Shown in pieces: positions 7,084 to 14,682 of a DNA stretch of 15,208 nt. Numbering within the stretch: the first letter of the stretch is position 1; every line of letters starts with the position of its first letter. The notes under the pieces are model-generated. The model was not told the origin of the DNA, ran no database searches, and was given only the letters and a program-made list of their open reading frames with translations. The translations under genes were made by a program, and so were the position numbers. The stretch spans positions 1 to 15,208 of the forward strand of contig SKSL01000054.1 of assembly GCA_007123015.1 (NCBI GenBank). Direction: 5' to 3'. Source of the DNA: Natronohydrobacter sp. GTDB taxonomy: Bacteria > Pseudomonadota > Alphaproteobacteria > Rhodobacterales > Rhodobacteraceae.

Positions 7084-7656
7084 TCACGACCCGACCGGCG
7101 GCCAGATACGCCGCATCACCCCGTCGCGGCGGATCATGTGCCACAGCGCCGCCGCGACATGCGCGATGATTAGCGCGACCAGAAAAACCCGGCCATAATG
7201 ATGGACGGTCTGCGCAAAATCCGCCAGCGCGTCGGAGCGCGGCACGAACGTCGGGGCACCGATTGCGTCCAGCATCTCGACTGGAAAGCCACCGGCCCGC
7301 ACGCGTACATATCCGCTGACCGACATCACCAGAAGCATGCCATACAGACCCCAATGCCCGAATTTTGCAGCTTTCTGCTGCCAGCCCGACACGCTTGCAG
7401 GCAAAGGCGGCGGCGGCGAGATCGCCCGCCAGATCAACCGCGCCACCACGAGCGCAAAAATGATCACGCCCCCGTTCTTATGCAGGATGAACAGCAGATC
7501 CTGCGTTGGCCGCGCAAGCCCTTCGCGCAGCATGATCGCGCCAATCGGGATCGTCGAGAGGATCAGGACAGCGCTGACCCAATGCAGGACGCGCGTGGTG
7601 CTACTGTAGCGCTGGACGGACTGGCTATTCGTTTTGCTCATCGGTGCTTTGATCAC
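7084..7656 (-). CDS. cytochrome b561 family membrane haem protein
   Basis: This is a small inner-membrane b-type cytochrome (190 aa; 185 if started at M6, base 7641) of the bacterial b561 family, which passes electrons between quinol or other donors and periplasmic or membrane acceptors. Four hydrophobic segments are visible (about 28-45, 62-80, 100-120, 155-175). Candidate haem-ligand histidines are H25 (RVLHW), H59 (ILHKNGG), H101 (FGHWGLY), H152/H153 and H166. The C-terminal ALWHMIRRDGVMRRI is typical of the family. Neither the GTG at 7656 nor the ATG at 7641 has a clear Shine-Dalgarno sequence. It is the first gene of the unit with opgH and opgG, with a single base before the opgH start. 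Why a cytochrome should be coupled to glucan synthesis is not evident. Its specific redox partner cannot be told from sequence. Confidence 0.9.
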   Translation of the reverse strand: MIKAPMSKTNSQSVQRYSSTTRVLHWVSAVLILSTIPIGAIMLREGLARPTQDLLFILHKNGGVIIFALVVARLIWRAISPPPPLPASVSGWQQKAAKFGHWGLYGMLLVMSVSGYVRVRAGGFPVEMLDAIGAPTFVPRSDALADFAQTVHHYGRVFLVALIIAHVAAALWHMIRRDGVMRRIWPPVGS

Positions 7657-7836
7657 GCTCTAGGAGGACGAACATTTCAGATATCGCTCATGAGGGTGTG
7701 GGCGTTGAACGAAAAGGCAAGGCGCTGCGGGGACTATGCCCCTTTTCAACTGGCAAATATGCCTATCTTTCACGGCTTCGTGACATAACTGCCCTGTTTG
7801 CTTTGATAATTGCTGTCGCAGACTAGCTTTCCGCGC
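7657..7836. other. divergent intergenic region between the glucan operon and the lipid-module operon
   Basis: This 180-bp stretch must hold promoters for both directions. A possible plus-strand promoter is GTGACA (7780-7785) and GATAAT (7805-7810), but the 19-bp spacing is long. A small inverted repeat TCACG-GCTT-CGTGA (7770-7783) overlaps that -35. A larger one, GAAAAGG (7711-7717) with CCTTTTC (7741-7747), encloses GGGG-N6-CCCC. An AGGAGG at 7662-7667 has no start codon at a usable distance. I see no FNR-type palindrome here. Confidence 0.4.
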
Positions 7837-8640
7837 ATGGTCAAGTCGATGATCACTGCAATGCGCCGGAATGCGGGTATGCGTTCTGCAACCGAGGTGA
7901 GGCCGCAAGCCCTCGCGCTTGTCGTCCTGTTGGTGCCTCTGGCCGGGCTGGGTGCGGCGGGGCTTGCCCATGTCGGGGGTGCTGCGCAACCATTGCATGC
8001 GGCGCTGCTGACATGGGGGCTGGCCACTGCGGGCGGTCTGATCATCCTGCAAGCACTGGAACGGATGAACTACCCCCATTCCCGACTGGGTGTCTGCAAC
8101 ATCATGACCCTTCTGCGGGCGGCTGCAATCACTATGCTGGCCGGGCTGTTGGCCACGCCCGAAGTGCTGCACCCAGAGACCGGGCTGGGCTGGGCGCTGG
8201 TCGTTCTGGCGGTGATTACCCTGATGCTGGACGGGGTCGATGGCTGGGCCGCGCGGCGTTCGGGGCTGCGTTCTGAATTCGGCGCGCGCTTCGACATGGA
8301 GGCCGATGTCGGCTTTGCCATCGTCATGGCCGCTCTGGCATGGCAAAGCGGTCAGGTGGGCATCTGGTTTCTGGCGCTGGGGCTGCTGCGTCCTGCCTTT
8401 TTGCTGGCCGCCTTGCTGTTGCCCGCGTTGCGCCATCCTTTGCCCGACGCCTATTGGCGCAAGAGCATTGCCGCTGTGCAAATGGGGGTTCAAGTTGCCA
8501 TTCTGACCCCGATCATCGCGCCGACAGTCGCGCAGCTGCTGGGGGCCAGCCTGCTGCTGGGGGTCGCACTTGGCTTCGCAGTCGATATTCGCTGGCTGTT
8601 GACCCGCGCGCAGCGCGATGCCTGCGCGGCACAGGCATGA
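7837..8640 (+). CDS. CDP-alcohol phosphatidyltransferase family membrane enzyme
   Basis: Members of this family join a CDP-activated lipid (usually CDP-diacylglycerol) to an alcohol such as glycerol phosphate, serine, inositol or choline, releasing CMP, in the inner membrane. The complete catalytic signature DGxxAR-x8-G-x3-D-x3-D is present: D135, G136, A139, R140, G149, D153, D157 (numbered from ATG 7837, 267 aa). NIMTLLR (88-94) is the matching upstream motif. There are about six hydrophobic segments. Which alcohol is used cannot be read from the sequence. The start is uncertain: TTG 7810 directly follows an in-frame TAA, and ATGs at 7837, 7849, 7861 and 7879 are all possible with no strong ribosome-binding site. 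It is the first gene of a three-gene unit; its stop overlaps the next start as ATGA. Confidence 0.85.
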   Translation: MVKSMITAMRRNAGMRSATEVRPQALALVVLLVPLAGLGAAGLAHVGGAAQPLHAALLTWGLATAGGLIILQALERMNYPHSRLGVCNIMTLLRAAAITMLAGLLATPEVLHPETGLGWALVVLAVITLMLDGVDGWAARRSGLRSEFGARFDMEADVGFAIVMAALAWQSGQVGIWFLALGLLRPAFLLAALLLPALRHPLPDAYWRKSIAAVQMGVQVAILTPIIAPTVAQLLGASLLLGVALGFAVDIRWLLTRAQRDACAAQA

Positions 8641-10286
8641 TCACCGCGGCCATGATCAGGTACGCTCTGATGCGATTGGTCGCGGCGACAGCGATCCTGT
8701 TTCTGGTGCTGATCCAGCCAAATCATCCGGCTGCGATGACTTGGGGTGCGCTGGCCCTATTCCCACTGGAATTGCCGGTCATTCTGGCCGCGCTGGTTGT
8801 TCTGGGGCGCGGGCGGGCGAGCGCGATGTTCCGCGCCGCTCTGGTCGCTGTGCTGCTGGTGATCGCTGTCCTGAAAACTGCCGATTACGCCACGTTCATC
8901 GCGTTCAACCGTGGTTTCAATATCGCTGTCGATCTGAGCCTTGTCTCTGCCGCATGGACACTTGGCCAAGGCACGATCGGCATGCCTCTGGCTGCCTTGG
9001 CGGTCTTCGCGGCAAGTGTTGCCGTGGTGCTGTCGGGCGTGGCGCTCTGGTGGGCGACCGGGGTCTGGGCCAGTTTGTCTGCGCCGCGCCCGGTCCGGAT
9101 CGGGGCGGTGGTGCTGCTGGTCCCTGCCGTCGCGCTGGCCGTGGCCGAAATCGGGCAGGCGCGGCGCGCTTGGAACTTGCCACCAGAGCTGCGCGCTGCA
9201 ATCCCCGGCGCTGCGTTTACAGCCCGCGTCGGGCTGGAGCGGGTCGCGCAATTCCGTGACACCCGCGCCGATCTGGCGCAGTTTCGCGCTGCTGCTGCGC
9301 TGGATCCGATGCGCAAGGCCGAACCGCTTTTCGACCATCTGGGCATGACCGACCTGATCTTGGTCTATGTTGAAAGCTATGGCCGGTCGAGCTTCGAGAA
9401 CCCGCTCTATCGTGACACGCATACGGGCACCTTGCGCCAGATCGAGGCCGATCTTGGAGCGCGCGGGCTTGCCATGCGGTCGGGCTGGGCAACAGCGCCC
9501 ATGGTCGGCGGGCAAAGCTGGCTCGCGCATGGATCGGTCGCAACCGGGTTGTGGTTGAACAGTCAGGGCCGGTATCGGGCGGCTCTGGCCAGTGACCGGC
9601 AGACCTTGCTGCATTTCGCGCAAACCGAAGGCCGCCGCACAGTTGCGATCAAACCGGCCCATGTCTTTCCATGGCCAGAGGGCGATTTCTTCGGCTTTGA
9701 TGCCATCTATAACGCGGCTGATCTGGGCTATCAGGGCGATCCGTTCAACTGGGTCACAATGCCCGATCAGTTCACCATGACAGCGCTGGACCGGCTGGAA
9801 CGCGACCAGCCCCAAGGCACCCGGACACCGCTGGTGGCGCAAGTGGCGCTGGTGTCGTCGCATGCGCCCTGGGTTCCTATTCCGCCGCTGATCGCATGGG
9901 AAGCTGTCGGTGATGGCAGTATTTTCAGCCAATGGGCGAATGAGGGCGATCCGCCCGAAGTGGTCTGGCGCGATCATGACCGAGTGCGCGACCAGTTCCG
10001 GCTGGCTGTGGATTACAGTCTGCAGGTCATGGGATCCTGGGCTGCGCGCCATGCTGATGATCCGCCGCTGCTGATCATGCTGGGCGATCATGAGCCTGCG
10101 CGCTTTGTGGCGCAAGTGCCGGGCTATGATGTGCCGATCCATGTCATCGGCCCGCCCGCTCTGGTCGACCGCTTCGCAGACTTGGGCTGGACCCCCGGCA
10201 TGATCCCCGATCCTGCAACACAGAGCCTCCGGATGGACGGCTTGCGCGATGCGCTGCTGGGCGTTCTGAGCAGCGGTGCCCAATGA
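8637..10286 (+). CDS. membrane-anchored sulfatase/alkaline-phosphatase superfamily enzyme (OpgB/LtaS-like architecture)
   Basis: A 549-aa protein with several N-terminal membrane segments (roughly 10-26, 35-57, 66-80, 115-140, 153-172) followed by an extracytoplasmic hydrolase/transferase domain. Relatives transfer or release phosphoglycerol, phosphoethanolamine or sulfate outside the membrane (LtaS, OpgB, EptA, sulfatases). Metal-site landmarks are VESYG (E246), GGQSWLAHGS with S294 as likely nucleophile, SSHAPW (H409) and GDHEP (D484, H485). The E246-S294 spacing is close to that between the metal-binding Glu and the nucleophile Thr in LtaS. The substrate is not identifiable. The ATG at 8637 is chosen because it overlaps the preceding stop (ATGA) and starts just before the first helix, although the frame stays open further upstream. 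The end overlaps the next gene (ATGA, 10283-10286). Position beside OPG genes makes an OpgB-like role worth considering; that is inference. Confidence 0.85.
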   Translation: MITAAMIRYALMRLVAATAILFLVLIQPNHPAAMTWGALALFPLELPVILAALVVLGRGRASAMFRAALVAVLLVIAVLKTADYATFIAFNRGFNIAVDLSLVSAAWTLGQGTIGMPLAALAVFAASVAVVLSGVALWWATGVWASLSAPRPVRIGAVVLLVPAVALAVAEIGQARRAWNLPPELRAAIPGAAFTARVGLERVAQFRDTRADLAQFRAAAALDPMRKAEPLFDHLGMTDLILVYVESYGRSSFENPLYRDTHTGTLRQIEADLGARGLAMRSGWATAPMVGGQSWLAHGSVATGLWLNSQGRYRAALASDRQTLLHFAQTEGRRTVAIKPAHVFPWPEGDFFGFDAIYNAADLGYQGDPFNWVTMPDQFTMTALDRLERDQPQGTRTPLVAQVALVSSHAPWVPIPPLIAWEAVGDGSIFSQWANEGDPPEVVWRDHDRVRDQFRLAVDYSLQVMGSWAARHADDPPLLIMLGDHEPARFVAQVPGYDVPIHVIGPPALVDRFADLGWTPGMIPDPATQSLRMDGLRDALLGVLSSGAQ

Positions 10287-11185
10287 CCCGGCCTTTCTGG
10301 GTGCTGATCTTGCGGCTTGGCGTCACGTTGCTTGCGCTGGTCCTGATCGCCCGCGCGTTGGGCACAGAGGCCATTGTCGTTGCTCTGCGTAACACACAGC
10401 CCCTATGGGTTGGCCTGGCCGTGGGCGCGCTGGCCAGTCAGATCGCGCTTTCAGCCCTGCGCTGGCAAGAGACGGCGCGCGCCCTCGGGCTGGCCTTTCC
10501 GCGCGGTCTGGCCTTGCGCGAATATTGGCTGGCCGTGCTGGGCAATACAGTGCTGCCGGGGGGCGTTCTGGGCGATGTGGGGCGCGCCGTGCGGATGCAG
10601 GGGCAGGCGGGTCTGGCGGCGGCCGCGGAAACTGTCGTGATCGAACGGCTGGCAGGGCAGCTGGCCCTGGGCTTTGTGACCTGTGCAGGGCTGGCGCTCT
10701 GGCTCGCGCCGCATCCCGCTGCTTTTGCTGCCAGCGCAGGCGGGATCGGGTTGGCCGGGATGATCTGGCTTGTGCTCTGGCAAGCGGGCCGTATGCCGGG
10801 CCGCGCAGGCCGGGTGGGCGCGCGGTTGCGTCTTGCATGGTGGGCTGAGCGTATCTGGCAACGGCAACTGGGCCTGAGTGCGGCGATCCTGCTCAGCAAT
10901 CTGCTGGGCTTCTGGGCCGCTGCGCAGGCTGTTGGCATCGCGCTCGACTTGCGCGCGGCGGTGTTCCTGCTGCCTCTGACCCTGATGGCCATGCTTGTGC
11001 CGCTGTCGATCAATGGCTGGGGCCTGCGCGAAGGGGCCGCGGCGGCGCTCTGGCCCATCGCGGGGGTCGCCGCCTCTGATGCGGTTGCGGCCAGCCTGCT
11101 CTTCGGCATCGCGGCCCTGATCGCGGCCGTGCCGGGCACATTTGGGCTGCTCTACAAATCCCGCGCCAAGGTGACGGCTGACTGA
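10283..11185 (+). CDS. LPG-synthase-TM / UPF0104 (YbhN/AglD/HpnL-type) membrane protein
   Basis: A 300-aa polytopic inner-membrane protein of the family that forms the flippase half of lysylphosphatidylglycerol synthase and includes YbhN, AglD and HpnL. Family members are linked to moving or presenting lipids across a membrane. Conserved pieces are LPGGVLGDVGRAVRM (91-105), IERLAGQ (120-126) and PLSINGWGLREG (240-251), with about seven to eight hydrophobic helices. No synthase domain is attached, so it is the transmembrane module alone. The ATG overlaps the upstream stop (ATGA), making it the third coupled gene of the module with the phosphatidyltransferase and the sulfatase-like enzyme. The cargo is unknown; the product of the first gene is the obvious candidate. 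Confidence 0.85.
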   Translation: MTRPFWVLILRLGVTLLALVLIARALGTEAIVVALRNTQPLWVGLAVGALASQIALSALRWQETARALGLAFPRGLALREYWLAVLGNTVLPGGVLGDVGRAVRMQGQAGLAAAAETVVIERLAGQLALGFVTCAGLALWLAPHPAAFAASAGGIGLAGMIWLVLWQAGRMPGRAGRVGARLRLAWWAERIWQRQLGLSAAILLSNLLGFWAAAQAVGIALDLRAAVFLLPLTLMAMLVPLSINGWGLREGAAAALWPIAGVAASDAVAASLLFGIAALIAAVPGTFGLLYKSRAKVTAD

Positions 11186-11343
11186 ACTGGCGCTGCCCGC
11201 CGAATGTGCAGCCACTTGGCCCGCGCGTCAGACTGCGCCAAGGCGCAAACGGATTTTGCCTTGCCGTTGGCCTTTCACGCCTTACTCTAGCACTAGGCGG
11301 GTATCGCGACAGCTGCATGACAGGGAAGACAGGGCTCTAATTC
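11186..11343. other. intergenic region upstream of the ABC importer operon
   Basis: These 158 bp separate two same-strand operons. A perfect 14-bp palindrome TGCGCCAAGGCGCA (11234-11247) could fold as a 5-bp stem and end the upstream transcript, but only a TTTT four bases further on follows it. AACGG (11248-11252) pairs with CCGTT (11264-11268). CGCCT (11279-11283) and AGGCG (11295-11299) form another inverted repeat, about 45 bp before the ATPase start, where an operator could lie. No strong -35/-10 pair is visible. An in-frame TAA at 11338-11340 limits how far upstream the ATPase can begin. Confidence 0.35.
11234..11247 (+). repeat. 14-bp palindrome, possible weak terminator
   Basis: TGCGCCAAGGCGCA is fully self-complementary and lies about 50 bp after the end of the lipid-module operon. 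It can form a 5-bp GC-rich stem with a CAAG loop; a short TTTT run (11254-11257) follows several bases later. It may be a weak terminator or a protein-binding palindrome. Confidence 0.3.
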
Positions 11344-12435
11344 TTGGCAGACGTCCATCTGGAACATATCGACAAGTCTTTTGGTCCTGCGCAGGTTCTG
11401 ACCGATATCTCGCTCGATATCGCTGATCAGGAATTCGTCGTCCTTGTTGGCCCTTCTGGCTGCGGCAAATCAACATTGTTACGGCTGGTCGCTGGTCTGG
11501 ACAGTGTCAGCAGTGGTGACATCCGGTTCGGTGCCACATCCGTCAAGGATCTGTCCCCCGGCGAGCGCAATGTTGCGATGGTGTTTCAGAATTACGCGCT
11601 CTACCCACATCTGACCGTTGCGGCCAATATCGGCTTCGGTCTGCGCCGTATGCGCATGACGCGCCAGCAGAAGCGCGCGGCGGTGCTGGATGTCGCGCGC
11701 CTGCTTGAAATCGAAGAACTGCTCAGCCGACGCCCGGCAGCGCTGTCAGGCGGGCAGCGCCAGCGCGTGGCGATGGGCCGGGCGATCATCCGCGAACCTG
11801 CCGTGTTTCTGTTTGATGAGCCGCTCTCCAACCTGGACGCCCGGCTGCGGATGCAGATGCGCAGCGAAATCCGCGCGCTGCATCGCAAGCGCCCGACGAC
11901 CACGCTGTATGTGACCCATGATCAAACCGAGGCCATGACCATGGGCGACAGGGTCGTGGTGCTGAACAAGGGCCGGATCGAGCAGATCGGCACCCCGTCC
12001 GAGATTTACAACCAGCCGCGCAGTTGCTTTGTCGCAGGGTTTATCGGCATGCCCCCGATGAATATGATCCCCATACGCCGCAGCGAAGATGCGCTCTGGA
12101 TCGGCGCATATAGGCTTCCGCTCTCGGACGCGCAGCAGCGCGCCCTGGCCGGATATTCCAACCGCGACTTGATCCTGGGTCTGCGCCCTGAACATCTGCG
12201 CCTGCGTCCGACCTCGGGGGGTGTTCCGGCAGTTGTCGACCATATTGAGCCGACTGGCAGCGAAACGCTGGTCTATGTGCATCATGACGCGCAGCGCCTG
12301 TGCCTGCGCGCCGCCCCGGATGTGGCGCCGCAACCCGGCGCGCAGGTGCATCTGGATTTCACCCTTGAGCGGGCCGTGATCTTCGATCCCGAAACCGAGC
12401 TTGCCTTGCCCCAAGCTGCGGCCCATGCCGCATAA
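11344..12435 (+). CDS. carbohydrate ABC importer ATPase (UgpC/MalK family)
   Basis: This is the cytoplasmic ATPase of a CUT1-type sugar importer, 363 aa, the usual MalK/UgpC length. Visible elements are Walker A GPSGCGKST (36-44), Q-loop FQNYALYPHL (81-90), signature LSGGQRQR (134-141), Walker B VFLFDEP (154-160), H192 and the C-terminal regulatory TOBE-type domain (about 235-350, with LGLRPEHL at 278-285). The start must be TTG at 11344: an in-frame TAA lies two codons upstream and no ATG or GTG occurs before the Walker A motif. An AGGG about 11 bases upstream is the only ribosome-site candidate. It is the first gene of the importer operon, ahead of the binding protein, which is a less usual order. 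The substrate is not known, and the ATPase could serve more than one importer. Confidence 0.93.
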   Translation: MADVHLEHIDKSFGPAQVLTDISLDIADQEFVVLVGPSGCGKSTLLRLVAGLDSVSSGDIRFGATSVKDLSPGERNVAMVFQNYALYPHLTVAANIGFGLRRMRMTRQQKRAAVLDVARLLEIEELLSRRPAALSGGQRQRVAMGRAIIREPAVFLFDEPLSNLDARLRMQMRSEIRALHRKRPTTTLYVTHDQTEAMTMGDRVVVLNKGRIEQIGTPSEIYNQPRSCFVAGFIGMPPMNMIPIRRSEDALWIGAYRLPLSDAQQRALAGYSNRDLILGLRPEHLRLRPTSGGVPAVVDHIEPTGSETLVYVHHDAQRLCLRAAPDVAPQPGAQVHLDFTLERAVIFDPETELALPQAAAHAA

Positions 12436-12449
12436 TCAGGAGACCCGAT

Positions 12450-13739
12450 ATGACTTTTCGCGCAATCCCCGCAGCCTTTGCCCTGCTGGCCACCACTGCC
12501 CCTGTCTGGGCAGAGGATCTGATCACACGCAACCGTGTCGGCCCTGCAGATGCGCCCAATGCCCTGACCTTCCGTCTGACGGCCTTTGATCTCTATAGTG
12601 CGGATCCGGCCACAGCTGCGCATTTCGGGGATTTGTTCACGGATTTCATTCTGGCCCATCCCGGCTGGCGTATCGACACACAATTGCAGACCGGGGCCAT
12701 CGCGCAGGAACAGGCCCGGATCATCGAACAGACCCGTGCCGGGCGCGGGCCGGATTGTGCGATGATCGACAGCTCGCAACTGGCGACGTTCAAAGAGGCC
12801 GGGTTGCTGGCCCCGATGACCCCGTTTTTCACCCAAGAGCAGATTGACGATCTGTTCCCCTTCGTGCGCGAGGGCGTGACCGACGCGAATGGCGATATCG
12901 CAGCCCTGTGGTGGTTCACGGATCTGCGCGTGCTCTACCGCGATGTGACGCTGGTGCCCGAGCCGCCGCAGACATGGGCCGACCTGCAGCAGGCCGCAGA
13001 AGTGGTGGCCGCTCAGGGGCTTGAAGGGATCTTGTTCAATGCCGGGCGCGACGAGGCCTCGGCCTTCGACTGGCTTGCGCATTTCTGGGCGCAGGGCGGC
13101 GAGTTGGTGGATGACACAGGCCGCCCGGTGTTTTTCGAAGGCGAGAACCGCGAGAAATTCCTGTCAGCCGTCGCCTTCTTCGCTGATCTGGTTGAGAGCG
13201 GGGCCGCACCGCGCCGGGTCACAGCGCTGAGCAGCTATGACGACCTGCTGGCCTCTGCAGTTGCGGGCAGCACAGGCATGTTCATCGGCGGCAACTGGAT
13301 GTACAATCAGATCCAGATCACCATGCCCCCGGAACAGGCCGCGAATTGGGCCGTATCGGAATTGCCCGGACCGACCCCAGAGCAGCGGGCGACGGGCACC
13401 GGGGGCTGGACCATTGCCGCGCTGACTGATGACCCGGCGAAAACCGAGATCTGCGCAGGTATCGCACAGCTTTATGCTGGGCCGGGCAATGCGTTTCAGG
13501 GGTTGCTGCCCACGTCCGTTTCGCTGTTCGAAGAGTTCGAAACCTTTGCCGGGCCGGAATTCGACGTCTTTGTCAGCGCGCTGCAGAACGGTCGTGCGCG
13601 CCCCAGCGTGCCGATCTATCCCGAAATCTCGAACCAGATCCAGATTCTGCTGGGCAATGTCCTCTCGGGCTCCATGACTGCCGAGGCCGCGCTTGATGAG
13701 GCCGCCGCCGAAGTCATGGCCGCCTACGAAAGGCTCTGA
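12450..13739 (+). CDS. extracellular solute-binding protein of a sugar-type ABC importer
   Basis: This is the periplasmic binding protein that captures the substrate and delivers it to the permeases. It has 429 aa, typical of family 1 sugar-binding proteins. Residues 1-21 are a Sec signal peptide (basic FR, hydrophobic core AAFALLATTA) with a cleavage site APVWA|ED. Family landmarks include TQLQTGAIAQEQA, GRGPDCAMIDSSQL, ALWWFTDLRVLYRD followed by PPQTWADLQQAAE, GSTGMFIGGNWMY and GTGGWTIAAL. AGGAG lies 5-10 bases before the ATG, a good ribosome-binding site, as expected for the most abundantly made component. It sits 14 bp after the ATPase and 4 bp before the first permease. The ligand cannot be deduced; no sugar-metabolism gene lies within the window. 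Confidence 0.92.
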   Translation: MTFRAIPAAFALLATTAPVWAEDLITRNRVGPADAPNALTFRLTAFDLYSADPATAAHFGDLFTDFILAHPGWRIDTQLQTGAIAQEQARIIEQTRAGRGPDCAMIDSSQLATFKEAGLLAPMTPFFTQEQIDDLFPFVREGVTDANGDIAALWWFTDLRVLYRDVTLVPEPPQTWADLQQAAEVVAAQGLEGILFNAGRDEASAFDWLAHFWAQGGELVDDTGRPVFFEGENREKFLSAVAFFADLVESGAAPRRVTALSSYDDLLASAVAGSTGMFIGGNWMYNQIQITMPPEQAANWAVSELPGPTPEQRATGTGGWTIAALTDDPAKTEICAGIAQLYAGPGNAFQGLLPTSVSLFEEFETFAGPEFDVFVSALQNGRARPSVPIYPEISNQIQILLGNVLSGSMTAEAALDEAAAEVMAAYERL

Positions 13740-13743
13740 GCCC

Positions 13744-14682
13744 TTGCCGAACGCGCCCCGGATCGCCCCACCTGTGAGCGCAGCGCGCCCGGCTGGCAAG
13801 CTGCGCGGCGCGCGCGCCTTGTCCGGGCCACTGCCATGGCTTCTGCCCGCGCTGATCATGCTGGGGCTGTTCTATCTCTATCCGATTGCCGAAGCGCTGC
13901 GCCTGGCCTTCACCGATGCGCGGCTCTTCGATCAGGCCACAGAGCCTTCGCTCGACTCGATCCGGCGGGTCAGCCAGAGCGCGGCCCTGCCGGTCATCTT
14001 GCAAAACACCTTGGTCTATACTGTGGCCAGTGTTCTGGGCCAGCTTGGTCTTGGCATGGCAATCGCCATTCTGGTAGTGCGCGCTGAACGTGCCCGGCTG
14101 CGCGGGACCATGGCGCTGCGGACATTGGTTCTGGCCGCCTGGGTGATCCCGGCCATCGCGAACGGGGTCATCTGGCAATTGCTGTTCTCGGAAGCCCCCT
14201 TCGGTGCGATCAATTCGGCCTTGCGGATGGTGGGCTTTGCACCTGTGGCGTGGTTGTCCGATCCGTCCAATGCGATGCTCTCGGCCGTGATTGCGACTAT
14301 CTGGCAAGGCACGGCCTATTCGATGATCCTGCTCTATGCTGCGCTGAAATCGATTGATCCGGCGCTCAATGAGGCCGCCGCCATCGATAACGCCACTGGC
14401 TTCGAGCGCTTCTGGTTCATCACCCTGCCGCATCTGCGCGCTGCGCTTCTGGTCAATGCGATCCTGATCCTGATCATGACGCTGAACATGTTCGACACGA
14501 TCCTGTCGCTGACGGGCGGCGGACCGGGGCGCGCGACGGAAGTGCTGTCGCTCTTTGCCTATAACACTGTGTTCCAAAGCTTCGAACTGGGCCGCGGGGC
14601 CGTTCTGTCGATCCTGCTCTTGATCATTTCATTGACCTTGACCGCCGCGATGGTGGTGTTCTTGCCGCGAGAGCGCAAGTAG
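13744..14682 (+). CDS. ABC sugar importer permease 1 (MalF/UgpA family)
   Basis: An inner-membrane permease of about six helices, 312 aa from the chosen start. The ATPase-coupling EAA loop is at 210-229 (EAAAIDNATGF, ending ITLP), and TGGGPGRATEVLSLFAY (257-273) is typical of MalF/UgpA-type subunits. The frame is open from 13693 inside the binding-protein gene, but TTG 13744 is preferred: it lies four bases after the preceding stop with GAAAGG (13728-13733) 10 bases upstream, and it gives a normal length. GTG at 13774 is the alternative. It pairs with the next gene to form the membrane channel. Confidence 0.9.
   Translation: MPNAPRIAPPVSAARPAGKLRGARALSGPLPWLLPALIMLGLFYLYPIAEALRLAFTDARLFDQATEPSLDSIRRVSQSAALPVILQNTLVYTVASVLGQLGLGMAIAILVVRAERARLRGTMALRTLVLAAWVIPAIANGVIWQLLFSEAPFGAINSALRMVGFAPVAWLSDPSNAMLSAVIATIWQGTAYSMILLYAALKSIDPALNEAAAIDNATGFERFWFITLPHLRAALLVNAILILIMTLNMFDTILSLTGGGPGRATEVLSLFAYNTVFQSFELGRGAVLSILLLIISLTLTAAMVVFLPRERK

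Noticed and set aside
7662..7788. AGGAGG followed by a short plus-strand frame from ATG 7690
   Set aside because: The purine run is 22 bases from the ATG, too far for a ribosome site, and the 32-codon peptide resembles nothing I know; the AGGAGG is probably chance.
7803..7816. Possible second FNR site (TTGAT at 7803-7807)
   Set aside because: Only one half-site is present; the other arm (GCTGT) does not match ATCAA or GTCAA.
7660..8493. Minus-strand open frame opposite the CDP-alcohol phosphatidyltransferase
   Set aside because: The plus strand carries the full DGxxAR-x8-G-x3-D-x3-D signature; the minus frame shows only shadow-like composition.
8757..10283. Long open frame antisense to the sulfatase-like gene (508 codons, minus strand)
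   Set aside because: It is rich in Arg, Gln and His with no recognisable domain, the usual mirror of a GC-rich coding strand; the plus-strand gene has clear catalytic motifs.
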